Shown one piece after another: positions 49,735 through 59,203 of a stretch of 64,000 nucleotides of DNA. How positions within the stretch are numbered: the first letter of the stretch is position 1; every line of letters starts with the position of its first letter. A program made the translations under genes and the position numbers. The notes under the pieces were generated by a model. The model had not been told where the DNA came from and ran no database searches. It saw only the letters and a list, made by a program, of their open reading frames with translations. This DNA comes from a bacterium YEK0313 (GTDB lineage Bacteria; Pseudomonadota; Alphaproteobacteria; Rhizobiales; Phreatobacteraceae), in assembly GCA_000751295.2 (NCBI GenBank), contig CCMO02000001.1:2963501-3027500 (forward strand). The letters run 5' to 3'.

Positions 49735-51573
49735 TCAGGCGCCGGCCTTGTTGCGGCGCGGCGTCAGCCGTCCGCCGAGCGGGCTCTGGGCCACGCGCTC
49801 CTCGATCGCCTCGTGTCCCTCGGTGCCGGCGAGCGCATGCCGGAAGTTCTCGGCATAGTCGCGCGGCATGCGCGGCGGCAGCATGGGCTCGGCGGCGTCG
49901 ACCTCGGCCTCGATCACCACCGGACCCTCGGCGGCGAAGGCGGCGTCAAGCATGGGTTCGAGCTCGCCGGCCGTCCGGATGCGGAAGCCCCGGCCGCCCA
50001 TGGCCTCGGCCGCCATGGTGAAATCGATCGGCTGCAGCTCGCAGCCGAACTGGGGGTTGCCGAGGAACATCATCTGCTCCCAGGCGATCTGGTTGAGCAT
50101 GTTGTTCTTGATCACCAGCAGCTTCAACGGGATCTCGTAGCGGACGGCGGTGGAGAACTCGCCGAGCTGCATGGCGAAGCCGCCATCGCCGACCACCGCG
50201 TAGACCGGCCGGCCGGGAAAGGCGAGGCCGCCGGCAATGGCATAGGGCAGGCCGCAGGCCATGGAGGCGAGGGCGCCCGAGACCTGGAAGTCCTGGCCGG
50301 CGCGCAGCGCGATATGGCGCGCGGCGAGTTCGGTATTCTGGCCGGAATCGGTGGCGATCAGGGCGTCCGGCGGCAGGCGCCGGCCAAAGGCGGCCACCAC
50401 CGCCTGCGGCTTGAGCGGTCCGCCGCCGCTGCGCTCGGCGCGGGCCATCGCCGCCCGCCATTTCTCCATGCCGGCCTGCGCGGTCTGCAGGAACGAGCGG
50501 TCGGCCTTGCGGGCGAGGCGCCGGTTGAGCTGGCGCAGCGTCGCCTTGACGTCGCCGACGAGGCCCGCCTCGACCGGAAAGCGCAGGCCGATGCGGTCGG
50601 CGGCGCGGTCGATCTGGACGCCGCGCACCCGCGTCGGGTCGGGATAATATTCGAGATAGGGGAAGGACGAGCCGACGATCAGCAGGGTGTCGCACTGTTC
50701 CATCGCCTCCTGCGAGGGCAGGGTGCCGAGAATGCCGATGCCGCCGGTCGCATGGGGGTGGTCGTCGGCCAGCACGGCCTTGCCGAGCAGCGCCTTGGCG
50801 ACCGGCGCGCCGAGCAGTTCGGCCGTCTCGGTCAGCTCGGCGGTGGCATGCATGGCGCCGCGGCCGGCGAGGATGGCGACGCGCGAGCCGGCATTCAGGA
50901 TGTCGACGGCGCGGGCGAGCTCGTCCTCGTCGGGCAGCCGCTGGCCGTCGAACCAGCGGTTCGGCGCGTGGCCCGGGCGGTTGCGGCGCGAGCGCAGCGC
51001 TTCGGCGAGGTGATGCTCCTGCACGTCGTTGGCGATGGACAGGTGCGCGACGCCGCGATGGGCGAGGGCCGAACGGCAGGCCAGCGAGGCGAGGTTCTCC
51101 ATATGGGCGGCATCGGCCACCTGGGCGTTGAAGATGGCGACGTCCTGGAACACCCGCGTCAGGTCGACGTCCTGCTGCGTGCAGGTCTCGATCAGGTCGT
51201 GGAACTGCGTGCCGGTGATGGCGAGCACCGGCGCCTGGTCGAGCCGCGCGTCGTAGAGGCCGGCGAGCAGATGGGCGCCGCCGGGGCCCGAGGTCGCCAG
51301 GCACACGCCGAGCCGGCCGGTCCATTTGGCATAGGCGCAGGCCATGAAGGCGGCCGATTCCTCATGCCGGACCTGGATGAAGCGGATCCGGTCCTGGCGT
51401 GTCCGCAGCGCCTCCATGATGCCATTGATGCCGTCGCCCGGCAGGCCGAACACATAGGGCACGTTCCAGGCGATCAGCGTCTCGACGAGGATGTCGGCCG
51501 CGGTTGCCGACGGCGGCATCGCGGTCGTCTGGGGCCGGTTCTGAGCCTTTCTCGTCTGTTCACGCACGGTCAT
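49735..51573 (-). CDS. Thiamine-pyrophosphate enzyme, pyruvate oxidase / acetolactate synthase-like
   Basis: 612 residues. Three-domain TPP enzyme: the N-terminal Pyr domain with VRHEESAAFMACAYAKWTG (catalytic Glu), a central domain (AVDILNAGSRVAILAGRGA), and the C-terminal PP domain with VVGDGGFAMQLGEFSTAVRYEIPLKLLVIKNN, the G-D-G-x(n)-N-N cofactor motif. An IlvB-type catalytic subunit without a regulatory gene nearby suggests pyruvate oxidase/dehydrogenase (quinone) or a related decarboxylase rather than branched-chain synthesis. ATG 51573. Confidence 0.88.
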   Translation of the reverse strand: MTVREQTRKAQNRPQTTAMPPSATAADILVETLIAWNVPYVFGLPGDGINGIMEALRTRQDRIRFIQVRHEESAAFMACAYAKWTGRLGVCLATSGPGGAHLLAGLYDARLDQAPVLAITGTQFHDLIETCTQQDVDLTRVFQDVAIFNAQVADAAHMENLASLACRSALAHRGVAHLSIANDVQEHHLAEALRSRRNRPGHAPNRWFDGQRLPDEDELARAVDILNAGSRVAILAGRGAMHATAELTETAELLGAPVAKALLGKAVLADDHPHATGGIGILGTLPSQEAMEQCDTLLIVGSSFPYLEYYPDPTRVRGVQIDRAADRIGLRFPVEAGLVGDVKATLRQLNRRLARKADRSFLQTAQAGMEKWRAAMARAERSGGGPLKPQAVVAAFGRRLPPDALIATDSGQNTELAARHIALRAGQDFQVSGALASMACGLPYAIAGGLAFPGRPVYAVVGDGGFAMQLGEFSTAVRYEIPLKLLVIKNNMLNQIAWEQMMFLGNPQFGCELQPIDFTMAAEAMGGRGFRIRTAGELEPMLDAAFAAEGPVVIEAEVDAAEPMLPPRMPRDYAENFRHALAGTEGHEAIEERVAQSPLGGRLTPRRNKAGA

Positions 51574-51801
51574 CGTCGGTCTCCCTCGGCGAGCCGGGCC
51601 GCAGCCGGCCCGTCCTAAGGCGAAGTCGCCAGGGGTGGCTGGAGTTCCGGCGAGGACGGGAAAACGGGGCGTCGGCATGGGCCGCCGGCCGGCAAGGGCC
51701 GGTTCGGGCGATTTCGCGCGACGGGCCTTCTGGACCAGTTGACGCGCGGTCGCGAACATGGGTCGCTGTGGGCGATGGGAAAGCGCGAAAGGAATACCAG
51801 A

Positions 51802-52587
51802 ATGGGCCGTCTCGAAGGCAAATCCGTGATCATCACCGGGGCCGGCAGCGGCATCGGCCGGGCCGCCTCCATCCTGTTCGCGGCCGAGGGAGCAAGGCTC
51901 GTGGCGGTCGACCGGACCGAGCAGGTGCGCGACACGGTGGCGGAGATCGTCAAGGCCGGCGGCACCGCCGAGGCCGTCCTGGCGGATGCGGGATCCGAGG
52001 CCGATGTCGCCGCCTTCGTCGCGCGGGCGGTCGAGGCCTATGGCGGGCTCGACGTGATCTGGGCCAATGCCGGCATCAGCGGCGGCCTGGTGCCGCTGGC
52101 CGAACAGACGCCCGAACATTGGCAGGAGGTGCTGCGCGTCAACCTCATCGGGCCGTTCCTCGCGGTGAAGCACGCCATGCCGCCGATGATCCGCCAGCGC
52201 CGCGGCTCGATCGTGCTGACCGCTTCGGTCGCCGGCCTGAAGGCCGGGGCGAGCGGCCATCCCTATGCCGCCAGCAAGGCCGGCGTCATCAGCCTCGCGC
52301 AGACCACGGCCTATTCGCTGTCCGGCACCGGCGTGCGCATCAATGCGGTCTGCCCGGGCCTGATCGAGACCGGCATGACCAAGCCGATCTTCGATGGCGC
52401 CCGCGAGCGCGGCACCGAGGACAAGATTGGCCAGCTCAACCCGCTGAAGCGCGCCGGCCAGCCCCACGAGCTCGCCGCCATGGGCCTGTTCCTGGCGAGT
52501 GACGAGGCGTCCTATGTCAACGGCCAGGCCTTCCCGGTCGACGGCGGCCTGACCGCCTCCATGCCCTATGCCGGCAAACCGATCTGA
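51802..52587 (+). CDS. SDR-family oxidoreductase
   Basis: 261 residues from ATG 51802, AAAGGA 8 bp upstream. Rossmann motif TGAGSGIG near 11-18, NAG at about 88, catalytic Ser in VLTASVAG and Tyr-x3-Lys in YAASKAG near 155-161. The C-terminus carries the usual SYVNGQAFPVDGGLTAS. Substrate unknown. Divergent from the TPP-enzyme gene. Confidence 0.92.
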   Translation: MGRLEGKSVIITGAGSGIGRAASILFAAEGARLVAVDRTEQVRDTVAEIVKAGGTAEAVLADAGSEADVAAFVARAVEAYGGLDVIWANAGISGGLVPLAEQTPEHWQEVLRVNLIGPFLAVKHAMPPMIRQRRGSIVLTASVAGLKAGASGHPYAASKAGVISLAQTTAYSLSGTGVRINAVCPGLIETGMTKPIFDGARERGTEDKIGQLNPLKRAGQPHELAAMGLFLASDEASYVNGQAFPVDGGLTASMPYAGKPI

Positions 52588-52596
52588 CGGACTGGC

Positions 52597-53097
52597 TCAG
52601 GACACTGTCGGCGGCCAGCTCTCCGTATCATGGTCCGGATGCTGCCGCCGGGTGGCCTTGACGGAGCGGGCGAAGTCCGGCGCGGTCTGTTCGATCGGGC
52701 CATCGTCGGTGACCTCGGCGAGTTGGCCGACCTGCGGCAGGCGCTGCGCCTTGCCGAACTGGAAGGCGAGCGGAATGGTCTCGGGCCGGTCGAAGGCGCC
52801 GATGGCGACGGCGAGATAGCTGCTGTCGTCGTGGCGGTAGAACAGCGGCGTGCCGCAGGCGGGGCAGAAGCCGCGGGCGACATGCGGCGAGCTGCGGAAC
52901 GCGCCGGGCGTGCCGCGCGTCCAGGCGAAATCGGCCGCCTCGACGCCGACAAAGGCCATGAACAGGTTGCCGCCGGCCTTCTGGCACATGCGGCAGTGGC
53001 AGACATGGGCGTCGCGCCTCAGCGCCTCGGCCCGAAAGCGCAGGGCGCCGCACTGGCAGCCGCCGGTGCGCGCCACGGTCTCGGCGGTTTCCGTCAT
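52597..53097 (-). CDS. GFA family (glutathione-dependent formaldehyde-activating-type) protein
   Basis: 166 residues. Zinc-binding cysteines of the Mss4-like fold: G-G-C-Q-C-G at 12-17, C-H-C-R-M-C at 33-38, and C-P-A-C-G-T-P near 76-82. Despite the family name, the formaldehyde role is doubtful for most members. ATG 53097 gives the compact family form. A second GFA gene lies at 55361. Confidence 0.88.
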   Translation of the reverse strand: MTETAETVARTGGCQCGALRFRAEALRRDAHVCHCRMCQKAGGNLFMAFVGVEAADFAWTRGTPGAFRSSPHVARGFCPACGTPLFYRHDDSSYLAVAIGAFDRPETIPLAFQFGKAQRLPQVGQLAEVTDDGPIEQTAPDFARSVKATRRQHPDHDTESWPPTVS

Positions 53098-53195
53098 CGT
53101 CCCGGTCCCGTTGCGATCGAACCGGCGAAGTTTCCGTTGATCGCCGCGGCGGTTCAATGAGGCCCAGCGGCGCAGGGGCGCCGGGCCGCCCTGGG

Positions 53196-53885
53196 TCAGC
53201 TGAAGCGGCAGAGAAAGAAGTCGTCGCGCAGGTGGCGGCAGCCGACGAGGTCGCCGCCGAACAGGCCGGAGAGATCGTCGGGCGTGATGGCCGACCGCGC
53301 GCCCGGCCGGCGCGCGCCCTGCGAGACGTAGTTGGCCAGCGCCCGCGTCGGATCGAAGACGATGCCGGTCCAGCTGTCGAGAATACCGCGCGGGTGGAAG
53401 GCGACGCGCAGTGGCGGACCGCGGTCGACCAGGAAGCTGATGCCGTCCTCGGTGCGCCGCGTGCCGTCCGACGCCGCGGGCTGCTCTTCCTTGACCCGGG
53501 CGATGATGATCGCGAAACGGGCCTCGTCCTGGGCGAGCCGCGCCGCGACGCCGAGGCGGTCGCCGGCATCGAGCAGCGGCCGGGCGGCGAGCGCGAGGCC
53601 GGCGAAGAGGAGCGGCGGCGCGAGCGCCAGGGCAAGGCGCAGCAGGATCGGCGCAGCCTTGCGCCTGTAGGCCGCGCGGAAGCCGAGCACGGTGAAGGCG
53701 GTGGCGCCGATCAGGAGCAGCAGGGCGATGAGCCCGAGCGCCACCAGGCCGGCCATCAGCGGCATGCCCCAGCTGTCGAGGAAGCCGGTGGCGAAGACGG
53801 CGAGGGCCATGACGGCGAAGAAGGCCGTGGCCAGAACCAGGAACCCGGCGGGGCGGCGGCGAAAGGGCGGAGCGCTATCGGTCAT
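53196..53885 (-). CDS. Membrane protein of unknown function
   Basis: 229 residues. Three hydrophobic segments (about 13-34, 41-66, 80-103) are followed by a soluble C-terminal domain of some 120 residues containing DGISFLVDRGPPLRVAFHPRGILDSWTGIVFDP and ending CRHLRDDFFLCRFS. Not recognised. Divergent from the S41-like protease gene, 129 bp away. Confidence 0.7.
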   Translation of the reverse strand: MTDSAPPFRRRPAGFLVLATAFFAVMALAVFATGFLDSWGMPLMAGLVALGLIALLLLIGATAFTVLGFRAAYRRKAAPILLRLALALAPPLLFAGLALAARPLLDAGDRLGVAARLAQDEARFAIIIARVKEEQPAASDGTRRTEDGISFLVDRGPPLRVAFHPRGILDSWTGIVFDPTRALANYVSQGARRPGARSAITPDDLSGLFGGDLVGCRHLRDDFFLCRFS

Positions 53886-54014
53886 CGGATCGATCCCTGA
53901 ACGACAATATGGGCGGCCTCGCGGCAGCGCGGCGGAGAGCCCTCCGCCAGGGCATGCTTTTGCCGCCATTGCCGGGCAAAGACATTCCCGAGGATATCGG
54001 AGGGGCCGGCTATC

Positions 54015-55244
54015 ATGGCGGAGGTGCGAGGCGGCCAGGCTCTGCCATGGCGCGCCGGCGGGCGGCAGGTCGGGGTCGACCGGCGTGCGCTCGTCGGCAT
54101 GCTCGCCCTCGGTGCGTTGGCCTCGCCGGCGCCGGCCGAGACGTTGGTCCTCGATCCGGCGGCGCTCCTCGCCGAGGTCATCAGCCTTACCGAAACCCAT
54201 CACTTCCTGTTCCACAAGCCGCGCGACGGCGCGGTCGCGACGCGCCTCGAGGCCTGGGACATGGCCAAGGTGGTCGCGCGCGCAGCGGTGGCGCGGACAG
54301 GTCCGCCGCCTGACGATCAGGATGTGCTGGCGGCGGTCAACGGCCTGCTGAAGGCGCTCGGCACGTCGCATACTCAGCTGGTCTCGGCGGAAGAGCAGGC
54401 GTTCTGGGCTTTTCGCGGCATTTTCGGCCGGTCGCTGGACGAGCCCGCCATGCCGCATATCGGGGCCTGGTTCGTGCGGCGCGACGGCCGCTGGCGCGTC
54501 GCCGAGGTCTATGAAGGCTCGGCCGCCGAGCGGGCGGGCCTGCGGCGCGGCGACACCATGATCTCGGCCGACAGCCGGCCTTTCGCGCCGGTGCGCGCCT
54601 TTGCCGGCCGCGCGGCCGCGACGCTGACCTGGCGCAGCGGCGCTGACGAGGCGGAGCGCCATGCGCTGGTGCCGATCGCCCAGGACGGCGTTCAGCGCAT
54701 GATGCTGCGCGCCATGCAGGGCTCGGCCCATGTCGTCGCGCGCGGCTGCGCGCGCATTGCCTATCTGATGCTGCCGACCGGCACGCATCCGGCCTTTCTG
54801 GAGACGCTGACGGTCGCGGCGCGCCGCTTCGCGACCAGTTCCTCGGCCATGGTGCTCGACCTGCGCGGCGGCTTCGGCGGCGCCGGGCCGGATTATGCGG
54901 CGCCGTTCATCGGCACCGGCGCGATCTATCGCAAACCCATGGCGCTGCTGGTCGATGCCGGCACGCGCAGCGGCAAGGAATGGACCGCCTTCCTGTTCAA
55001 GGCGAACGAGCGCGCGCCGCTGATCGGGACCGCCACGGCGGGCTCCTTCCTCGCCGGCCAGCCGTTCCCGATCGGCCAGCGCCATATCCTGCTGCTCGCC
55101 GTGTCGGATGCCGGCCCGCCCGGCGTCGACCTCGAAGGGCGCGGCGTTCAGCCCGACATCGCCGTCGACTGGCCGCTGGACATGCGTGGCGAGGATCCAC
55201 AATTCGAGACGGCGGTCGACCGGCTCGCCATGACGTCGTGCTGA
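54015..55244 (+). CDS. S41 family peptidase-like protein
   Basis: 409 residues. N-terminal region with a hydrophobic signal-like segment ending SPAPAE near residue 42, then a helical domain and a PDZ-like part (VAEVYEGSAAERAGLRRGDTMISADSRPF near 168-195). The S41 core follows: AYLMLPTG, SSAMVLDLRGGFGG, KPMALLVDAGTRSGKEWTAF, where the Ser in T-R-S-G-K-E is the probable nucleophile. Carboxyl-terminal processing proteases have this arrangement. Probably periplasmic. The start could lie slightly downstream. Confidence 0.75.
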   Translation: MAEVRGGQALPWRAGGRQVGVDRRALVGMLALGALASPAPAETLVLDPAALLAEVISLTETHHFLFHKPRDGAVATRLEAWDMAKVVARAAVARTGPPPDDQDVLAAVNGLLKALGTSHTQLVSAEEQAFWAFRGIFGRSLDEPAMPHIGAWFVRRDGRWRVAEVYEGSAAERAGLRRGDTMISADSRPFAPVRAFAGRAAATLTWRSGADEAERHALVPIAQDGVQRMMLRAMQGSAHVVARGCARIAYLMLPTGTHPAFLETLTVAARRFATSSSAMVLDLRGGFGGAGPDYAAPFIGTGAIYRKPMALLVDAGTRSGKEWTAFLFKANERAPLIGTATAGSFLAGQPFPIGQRHILLLAVSDAGPPGVDLEGRGVQPDIAVDWPLDMRGEDPQFETAVDRLAMTSC

Positions 55245-55360
55245 GAAGACGTCGTGCTGACAAGATCTCCTGAAGAAGCCACCTTCCGCTGGGCGCCGGC
55301 GCGTCGGATGCTATCCTCGGTGCCGCGGGTTTTCGCGCCAGGCCGTACCAGGAGGGCACC

Positions 55361-55774
55361 ATGCATGAAGCGATGACCGGCGGCTGCCTGTGCGGCGGCG
55401 TGCGCTACGTCGCCACCGAGGTCTTCGACGTTGTCTATTGCCATTGCGCCACCTGCCGCCGGCGCAGCGGCGCTCCGGTCTCGCTCAATCTGATCGTGCC
55501 CAAGGCGGCCTTCGCCCTGGTTCAGGGCGAGCCGTCGCGTTTCCGGTCGAGCGCCGTCGGCGAGCGCTGCTTCTGCGGCACCTGCGGCACGCCGCTGTTC
55601 TTCGTGGAGGACGACGGGCCTTTCGTCTCGGTCAGCCATGGCACGCTCGACCAGGCGAGCCGGGTCCTGCCCAAGGCGCACCAATGGACCGGCGATGGTC
55701 TTTCCTGGTTCGTGCTCCACGACCATCTGCCGCGTTTCGCCGACGGGAGGCTGTCCCACCCGGCGCGGCGCTAG
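55361..55774 (+). CDS. GFA family protein
   Basis: 137 residues. Zinc cysteines in G-G-C-L-C-G-G at 7-13, C-H-C-A-T-C-R near 27-33, and C-F-C-G-T-C-G-T-P-L-F near 69-79. Same family as the gene at 52597 but clearly divergent. AGGAGG upstream of the ATG. Function unknown. Confidence 0.88.
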   Translation: MHEAMTGGCLCGGVRYVATEVFDVVYCHCATCRRRSGAPVSLNLIVPKAAFALVQGEPSRFRSSAVGERCFCGTCGTPLFFVEDDGPFVSVSHGTLDQASRVLPKAHQWTGDGLSWFVLHDHLPRFADGRLSHPARR

Positions 55775-56006
55775 GCCTGCCGAGCCGCCTGCGCCGGGGC
55801 GGACGCCAGATTGCGGTCGGTCGCCATCGGCCCACCTTGCGGCGAGGGCCCGTCCCGCAGGGCTCGGCTGGCCCGGCCGTGCGATGGGCGCCGGTGGTGC
55901 GCGCGATCGGGCCAGATCGCCGGAGCTCCCTGCATTTTCTTGGGGTTGCACCCGGCGGCGCGCGTGATCGAAGATCTCGCTGCTCAGCGATTGACGGCGC
56001 CAGGAC

Positions 56007-57083
56007 ATGACCGAGGACGACAGTCAAAGACAGCAGCGCGCACTTCTCGACAACATTCCCGACATGGCGTGGCTGAAGGACCGCGACTGCCGCTACCTCG
56101 CCGTCAACACGGCCTATCTCGATATTGTCGGACGTCCCGAAGCGGCCGTCCTGGGGCGGCGGCCGGACGAGATCTGGCCGCGCGAGATCTCGGACGTCTA
56201 TCTGCGCACCGACCGCGCCGTGCTGAAGAGCGGCCGGCGGCGGCGCTACGAGGAGGCGCGGCCGGACGGCAAGGGTGATCTGCGCTGGTTCGATACGATC
56301 AAGTCGCCGATTCGCGACGCCAATGGTCGGATCATCGGCACGGTCGGCATATCCCGCGATATTTCCGAGCGAAAGATGGCCGAGGGCGAGCTGATCCGCT
56401 CGCGCGCCCAATTGCGCGAGCTCACCAACTATCTTCAATCGATCCGCGAGGAGGAGCGGGCGCGCATCTCGCGCGAGCTGCACGACGAGCTCGGCCAGAC
56501 GCTGACCGCGCTCAAGATGGAGCTCGGCTGGCTGCGCGACCGCATGCCCGCCGCTCCGGAACTGCCACGGCTCCGCGTCGACCGGCTGATGTCGATCGTC
56601 GACCAGGCGGTGGTCGACCTCAGGCGGATCGCCGCCGACCTGCGGCCGCTGATCCTCGACGAGCTGGGGCTGGTTCTGGCCGTGCAATGGCTCGCCCAGA
56701 GCCTTTCCGGCCGCCATGCGGATCTTGCCCTGACGCTGTCCTTCGACCGGGAGGATCTCGCCTATTCGGACGAGGTGAGCACCGCGGCCTTCCGCATCGT
56801 GCAGGAGGCCCTGACCAACATCATCCGTCACAGCCGGGCGCGCCGCGCCGCGATCGGCGTACGTCACGAGGCCGGCGAGCTGAGGCTCGAGATCCGGGAT
56901 GACGGGCGGGGCATGGATCTCAGGGCGTCCTGGCCCGGGCGCCTCGGGCTTGCCGGCATGGCCGAGCGCGCGCGCATGCTGGGCGGGTCCCTTGCCGTCG
57001 ACAGCGCCCCCGGCGCCGGCACCACGGTCCGCGTCCGCCTGCCGCTGAAGCCCAGTCGGCCCACCAGGGAGGCGCAGCGATGA
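56007..57083 (+). CDS. PAS-domain sensor histidine kinase (NarL-partner type)
   Basis: 358 residues, soluble. PAS/PAC domain at about 10-125 (NIPDMAWLKDRDCRYLAVNTAYLDIVGR; GTVGISRDISERK), HisKA_3 dimerisation box with His159 (ISRELHDELGQTLTALKMEL), and HATPase_c with EALTNIIRHSRA and DGRGMDL, GLAGMAERARMLGG. It overlaps the response regulator by 4 bp (ATGA). The signal is unknown; no membrane span suggests a cytoplasmic cue such as redox state or gas. Confidence 0.93.
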   Translation: MTEDDSQRQQRALLDNIPDMAWLKDRDCRYLAVNTAYLDIVGRPEAAVLGRRPDEIWPREISDVYLRTDRAVLKSGRRRRYEEARPDGKGDLRWFDTIKSPIRDANGRIIGTVGISRDISERKMAEGELIRSRAQLRELTNYLQSIREEERARISRELHDELGQTLTALKMELGWLRDRMPAAPELPRLRVDRLMSIVDQAVVDLRRIAADLRPLILDELGLVLAVQWLAQSLSGRHADLALTLSFDREDLAYSDEVSTAAFRIVQEALTNIIRHSRARRAAIGVRHEAGELRLEIRDDGRGMDLRASWPGRLGLAGMAERARMLGGSLAVDSAPGAGTTVRVRLPLKPSRPTREAQR

Positions 57084-57703
57084 TCCGCCTGCTCATCAGC
57101 GACGACCACACCATCTTCCGCGAGGGGCTGAAGCAGATCCTCGGCGACGAGGCCGATTTTGAGGTCGTCGGCGAGGCGACCAACGGCGACGAGCTGCTGG
57201 CGCTGCTGCCGGCGACGCCCTGCGACATCATCCTGCTCGACCTGTCGATGCCCGGGCGCAGCGGCATGGCGCTGGTGCGCGATGTCGGCGCCACCGATCG
57301 GCGCGTGGTCGTGCTCAGCATGCACGAGGAACAGCAATATATCGTCGAGGCGCTCAAGGCGGGCGCGGCGGGCTATGTCACCAAGAACAGCGCGTCCGAC
57401 CAGCTCATCCAGGCGATCCGGAAGGTGGCGCGCGGCGAAGTCTTCGTCAGCGCGGCGGCCTCCCTCAGGCCCATCCGCGTGACGCGCGGCCCGCCGGCCG
57501 AATTGCCGCACAGCCGCCTGACGCCGCGCGAGCGCGAGGTCTTCGATCTCCTGGTGGCGGGCCGCAAGATCTCGGACATCGCCCGCGAGCTCGGTCTCAG
57601 CGTCAAGACGGCGAGCACGCACAAGGCCAATCTGCTGGCCAAGATGGAGGCCGAGACGACGGCCGACCTCGTGCGCTACGCGCTGCGCTATCAGCTCGAC
57701 TGA
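57080..57703 (+). CDS. NarL/FixJ-family response regulator
   Basis: 207 residues. Receiver domain with acidic pair D8-D9, phospho-acceptor Asp54 (ILLDLSMPG) and the conserved Lys in YVTKNSASD. LuxR-type HTH near 145-200 (LTPREREVFDLLVAGRKISDIARELGLSVKTASTHKANLLAKM). It is the partner of the overlapping PAS kinase. The next gene downstream, an amidohydrolase, may be a target, since a 153-bp promoter gap separates them. Confidence 0.94.
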   Translation: MIRLLISDDHTIFREGLKQILGDEADFEVVGEATNGDELLALLPATPCDIILLDLSMPGRSGMALVRDVGATDRRVVVLSMHEEQQYIVEALKAGAAGYVTKNSASDQLIQAIRKVARGEVFVSAAASLRPIRVTRGPPAELPHSRLTPREREVFDLLVAGRKISDIARELGLSVKTASTHKANLLAKMEAETTADLVRYALRYQLD

Positions 57704-57856
57704 GGTGGCCGGGCACCAGGCCGTGTCGGCTGCGCAATTGCTGCAGCGCTTCTAGGACAAATCCGAGAGCCGGCTAGGACAGCGCCGATTTTCGCCTCGC
57801 AGGAGCGTCCCTAAGCTCCCATCCGTTCGGGACGACGGCATGGGAGGAGGGGGCGC

Positions 57857-59122
57857 ATGGACATGGTGATCCGGCGGGTGCGTATCGACGACGAAAGCCC
57901 GCTCGTCGATATCGGCATTGCCAATGGCCGCATCGTCGCGATCGAGGAGGCGATCGACAAGGCCGGCGATGAGGAGATCGACGCCGAGGGCCGGGTGGCG
58001 CTGCCGGGCTTCATCGAGCCGCATCTGCATCTGGAAAAGGCCTTCCTGCATCGCCGCCTGCCGCCGCGTTTCGGCACACTCGACGAGGCGATCCGGGTCA
58101 CCGGCATCCTCAAGTCCAAGCAGGAGCGCGACGACGTTCTCGACCGCTCGCGCCAGGTGCTGGACATGGCGGTCCGGAACGGCACCGTGGTGGTGCGGGC
58201 CCACCCCGACGTCGACCCGATCCAGGGACTGATCGGGGTCGAGACCGCGCTCCAGCTCAAGGACGAATACCGCGACCTCCTGGATCTGCAGGTGGTCGCC
58301 TTCCCCCAGGAAGGCTGGCTGAAGACGTCGGGCGTCCAGGGGCTGATGGAGGAGGCGCTCGGCATGGGCGCCGACGTGGTCGGCGGCTGCCCCTATAACG
58401 AACTGAACTGGAGCGACACCTGCGGCCACATCGACCGGGTCTTCGATCTCGCCATAGCGCGCGACCTGCCGGTCGACATGCATGTCGACTTTGCCGACGA
58501 TACCAGCGACCGGCGCTTCGCCGCCACCGAATATATCGCGCGCAAGACGATCGAGACCGGCTATCGCGGCCGGGTCGCGCTCGGCCACGTCACGAGCCTC
58601 GGTTCGCTGACCACCGAGGCGCTGAAGCCGATCGCGGAGCTCCTCCTGGAGGCCGACATCCACATCGTCACCTTGCCGGCGACGGACGTCTATCTCGGCG
58701 GCCGGCGCGACGACGGCAATCCGCGCCGCGGCCTCACTCCGGTCCGGGCGCTTCACGCGGCCGGCGTGAACGTCGCCTATTCCTCGAACAATATCCGTAA
58801 CGCCTTCACGCCGTTCGGCAAGGCCGATCCGCTGCAGATCGGCAATCTGCTGGCCCATCTCATCCAGTTCGGCACGCCGGAACATCAGGCCGAGGTGCTG
58901 AAGATGGGCACAAGCAACGCCGCCCGCGCGGTCGGCCTGCAGGACGACTATGGCCTGGCGGTCGGCAAGCAGGCCGATCTGATGATCCTCGACACGCTGA
59001 CCGTCGCCGATGCGCTGCTCGACCTGCCGCCGCGGTCCTGGGTGCTGAAGCGGGGCCGTATCACCGTCATCACCAAGATCGAGAGCCGCATCTGCCGGGG
59101 CTGCGGCCACAGCCACGCCTGA
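57857..59122 (+). CDS. Amidohydrolase family protein (cytosine-deaminase-like)
   Basis: 421 residues. Metal-dependent hydrolase barrel: GFIEPHLHLEKAF near 51-63 (H-x-H), VDMHVDFADD near 208, RVALGHVTSLGSL (His) near 236. The site where cytosine deaminases have the catalytic Asp (S-D-N-x-R-D) reads YSSNNIRNAFTPFG, with Asn in place of both aspartates; I believe this is a subfamily form. It ends CRGCGHSHA. Substrate unknown, probably a cyclic amidine or amide. Followed by a DUF1097 membrane protein. Confidence 0.83.
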   Translation: MDMVIRRVRIDDESPLVDIGIANGRIVAIEEAIDKAGDEEIDAEGRVALPGFIEPHLHLEKAFLHRRLPPRFGTLDEAIRVTGILKSKQERDDVLDRSRQVLDMAVRNGTVVVRAHPDVDPIQGLIGVETALQLKDEYRDLLDLQVVAFPQEGWLKTSGVQGLMEEALGMGADVVGGCPYNELNWSDTCGHIDRVFDLAIARDLPVDMHVDFADDTSDRRFAATEYIARKTIETGYRGRVALGHVTSLGSLTTEALKPIAELLLEADIHIVTLPATDVYLGGRRDDGNPRRGLTPVRALHAAGVNVAYSSNNIRNAFTPFGKADPLQIGNLLAHLIQFGTPEHQAEVLKMGTSNAARAVGLQDDYGLAVGKQADLMILDTLTVADALLDLPPRSWVLKRGRITVITKIESRICRGCGHSHA

Positions 59123-59203
59123 TCCGAGCCTGTCTGCCCCGCCGCCGGATCAACCAGCGGCGGGAACAACGACCAAAAGGGGAAATGCCATGAGGAACCC
59201 GTC

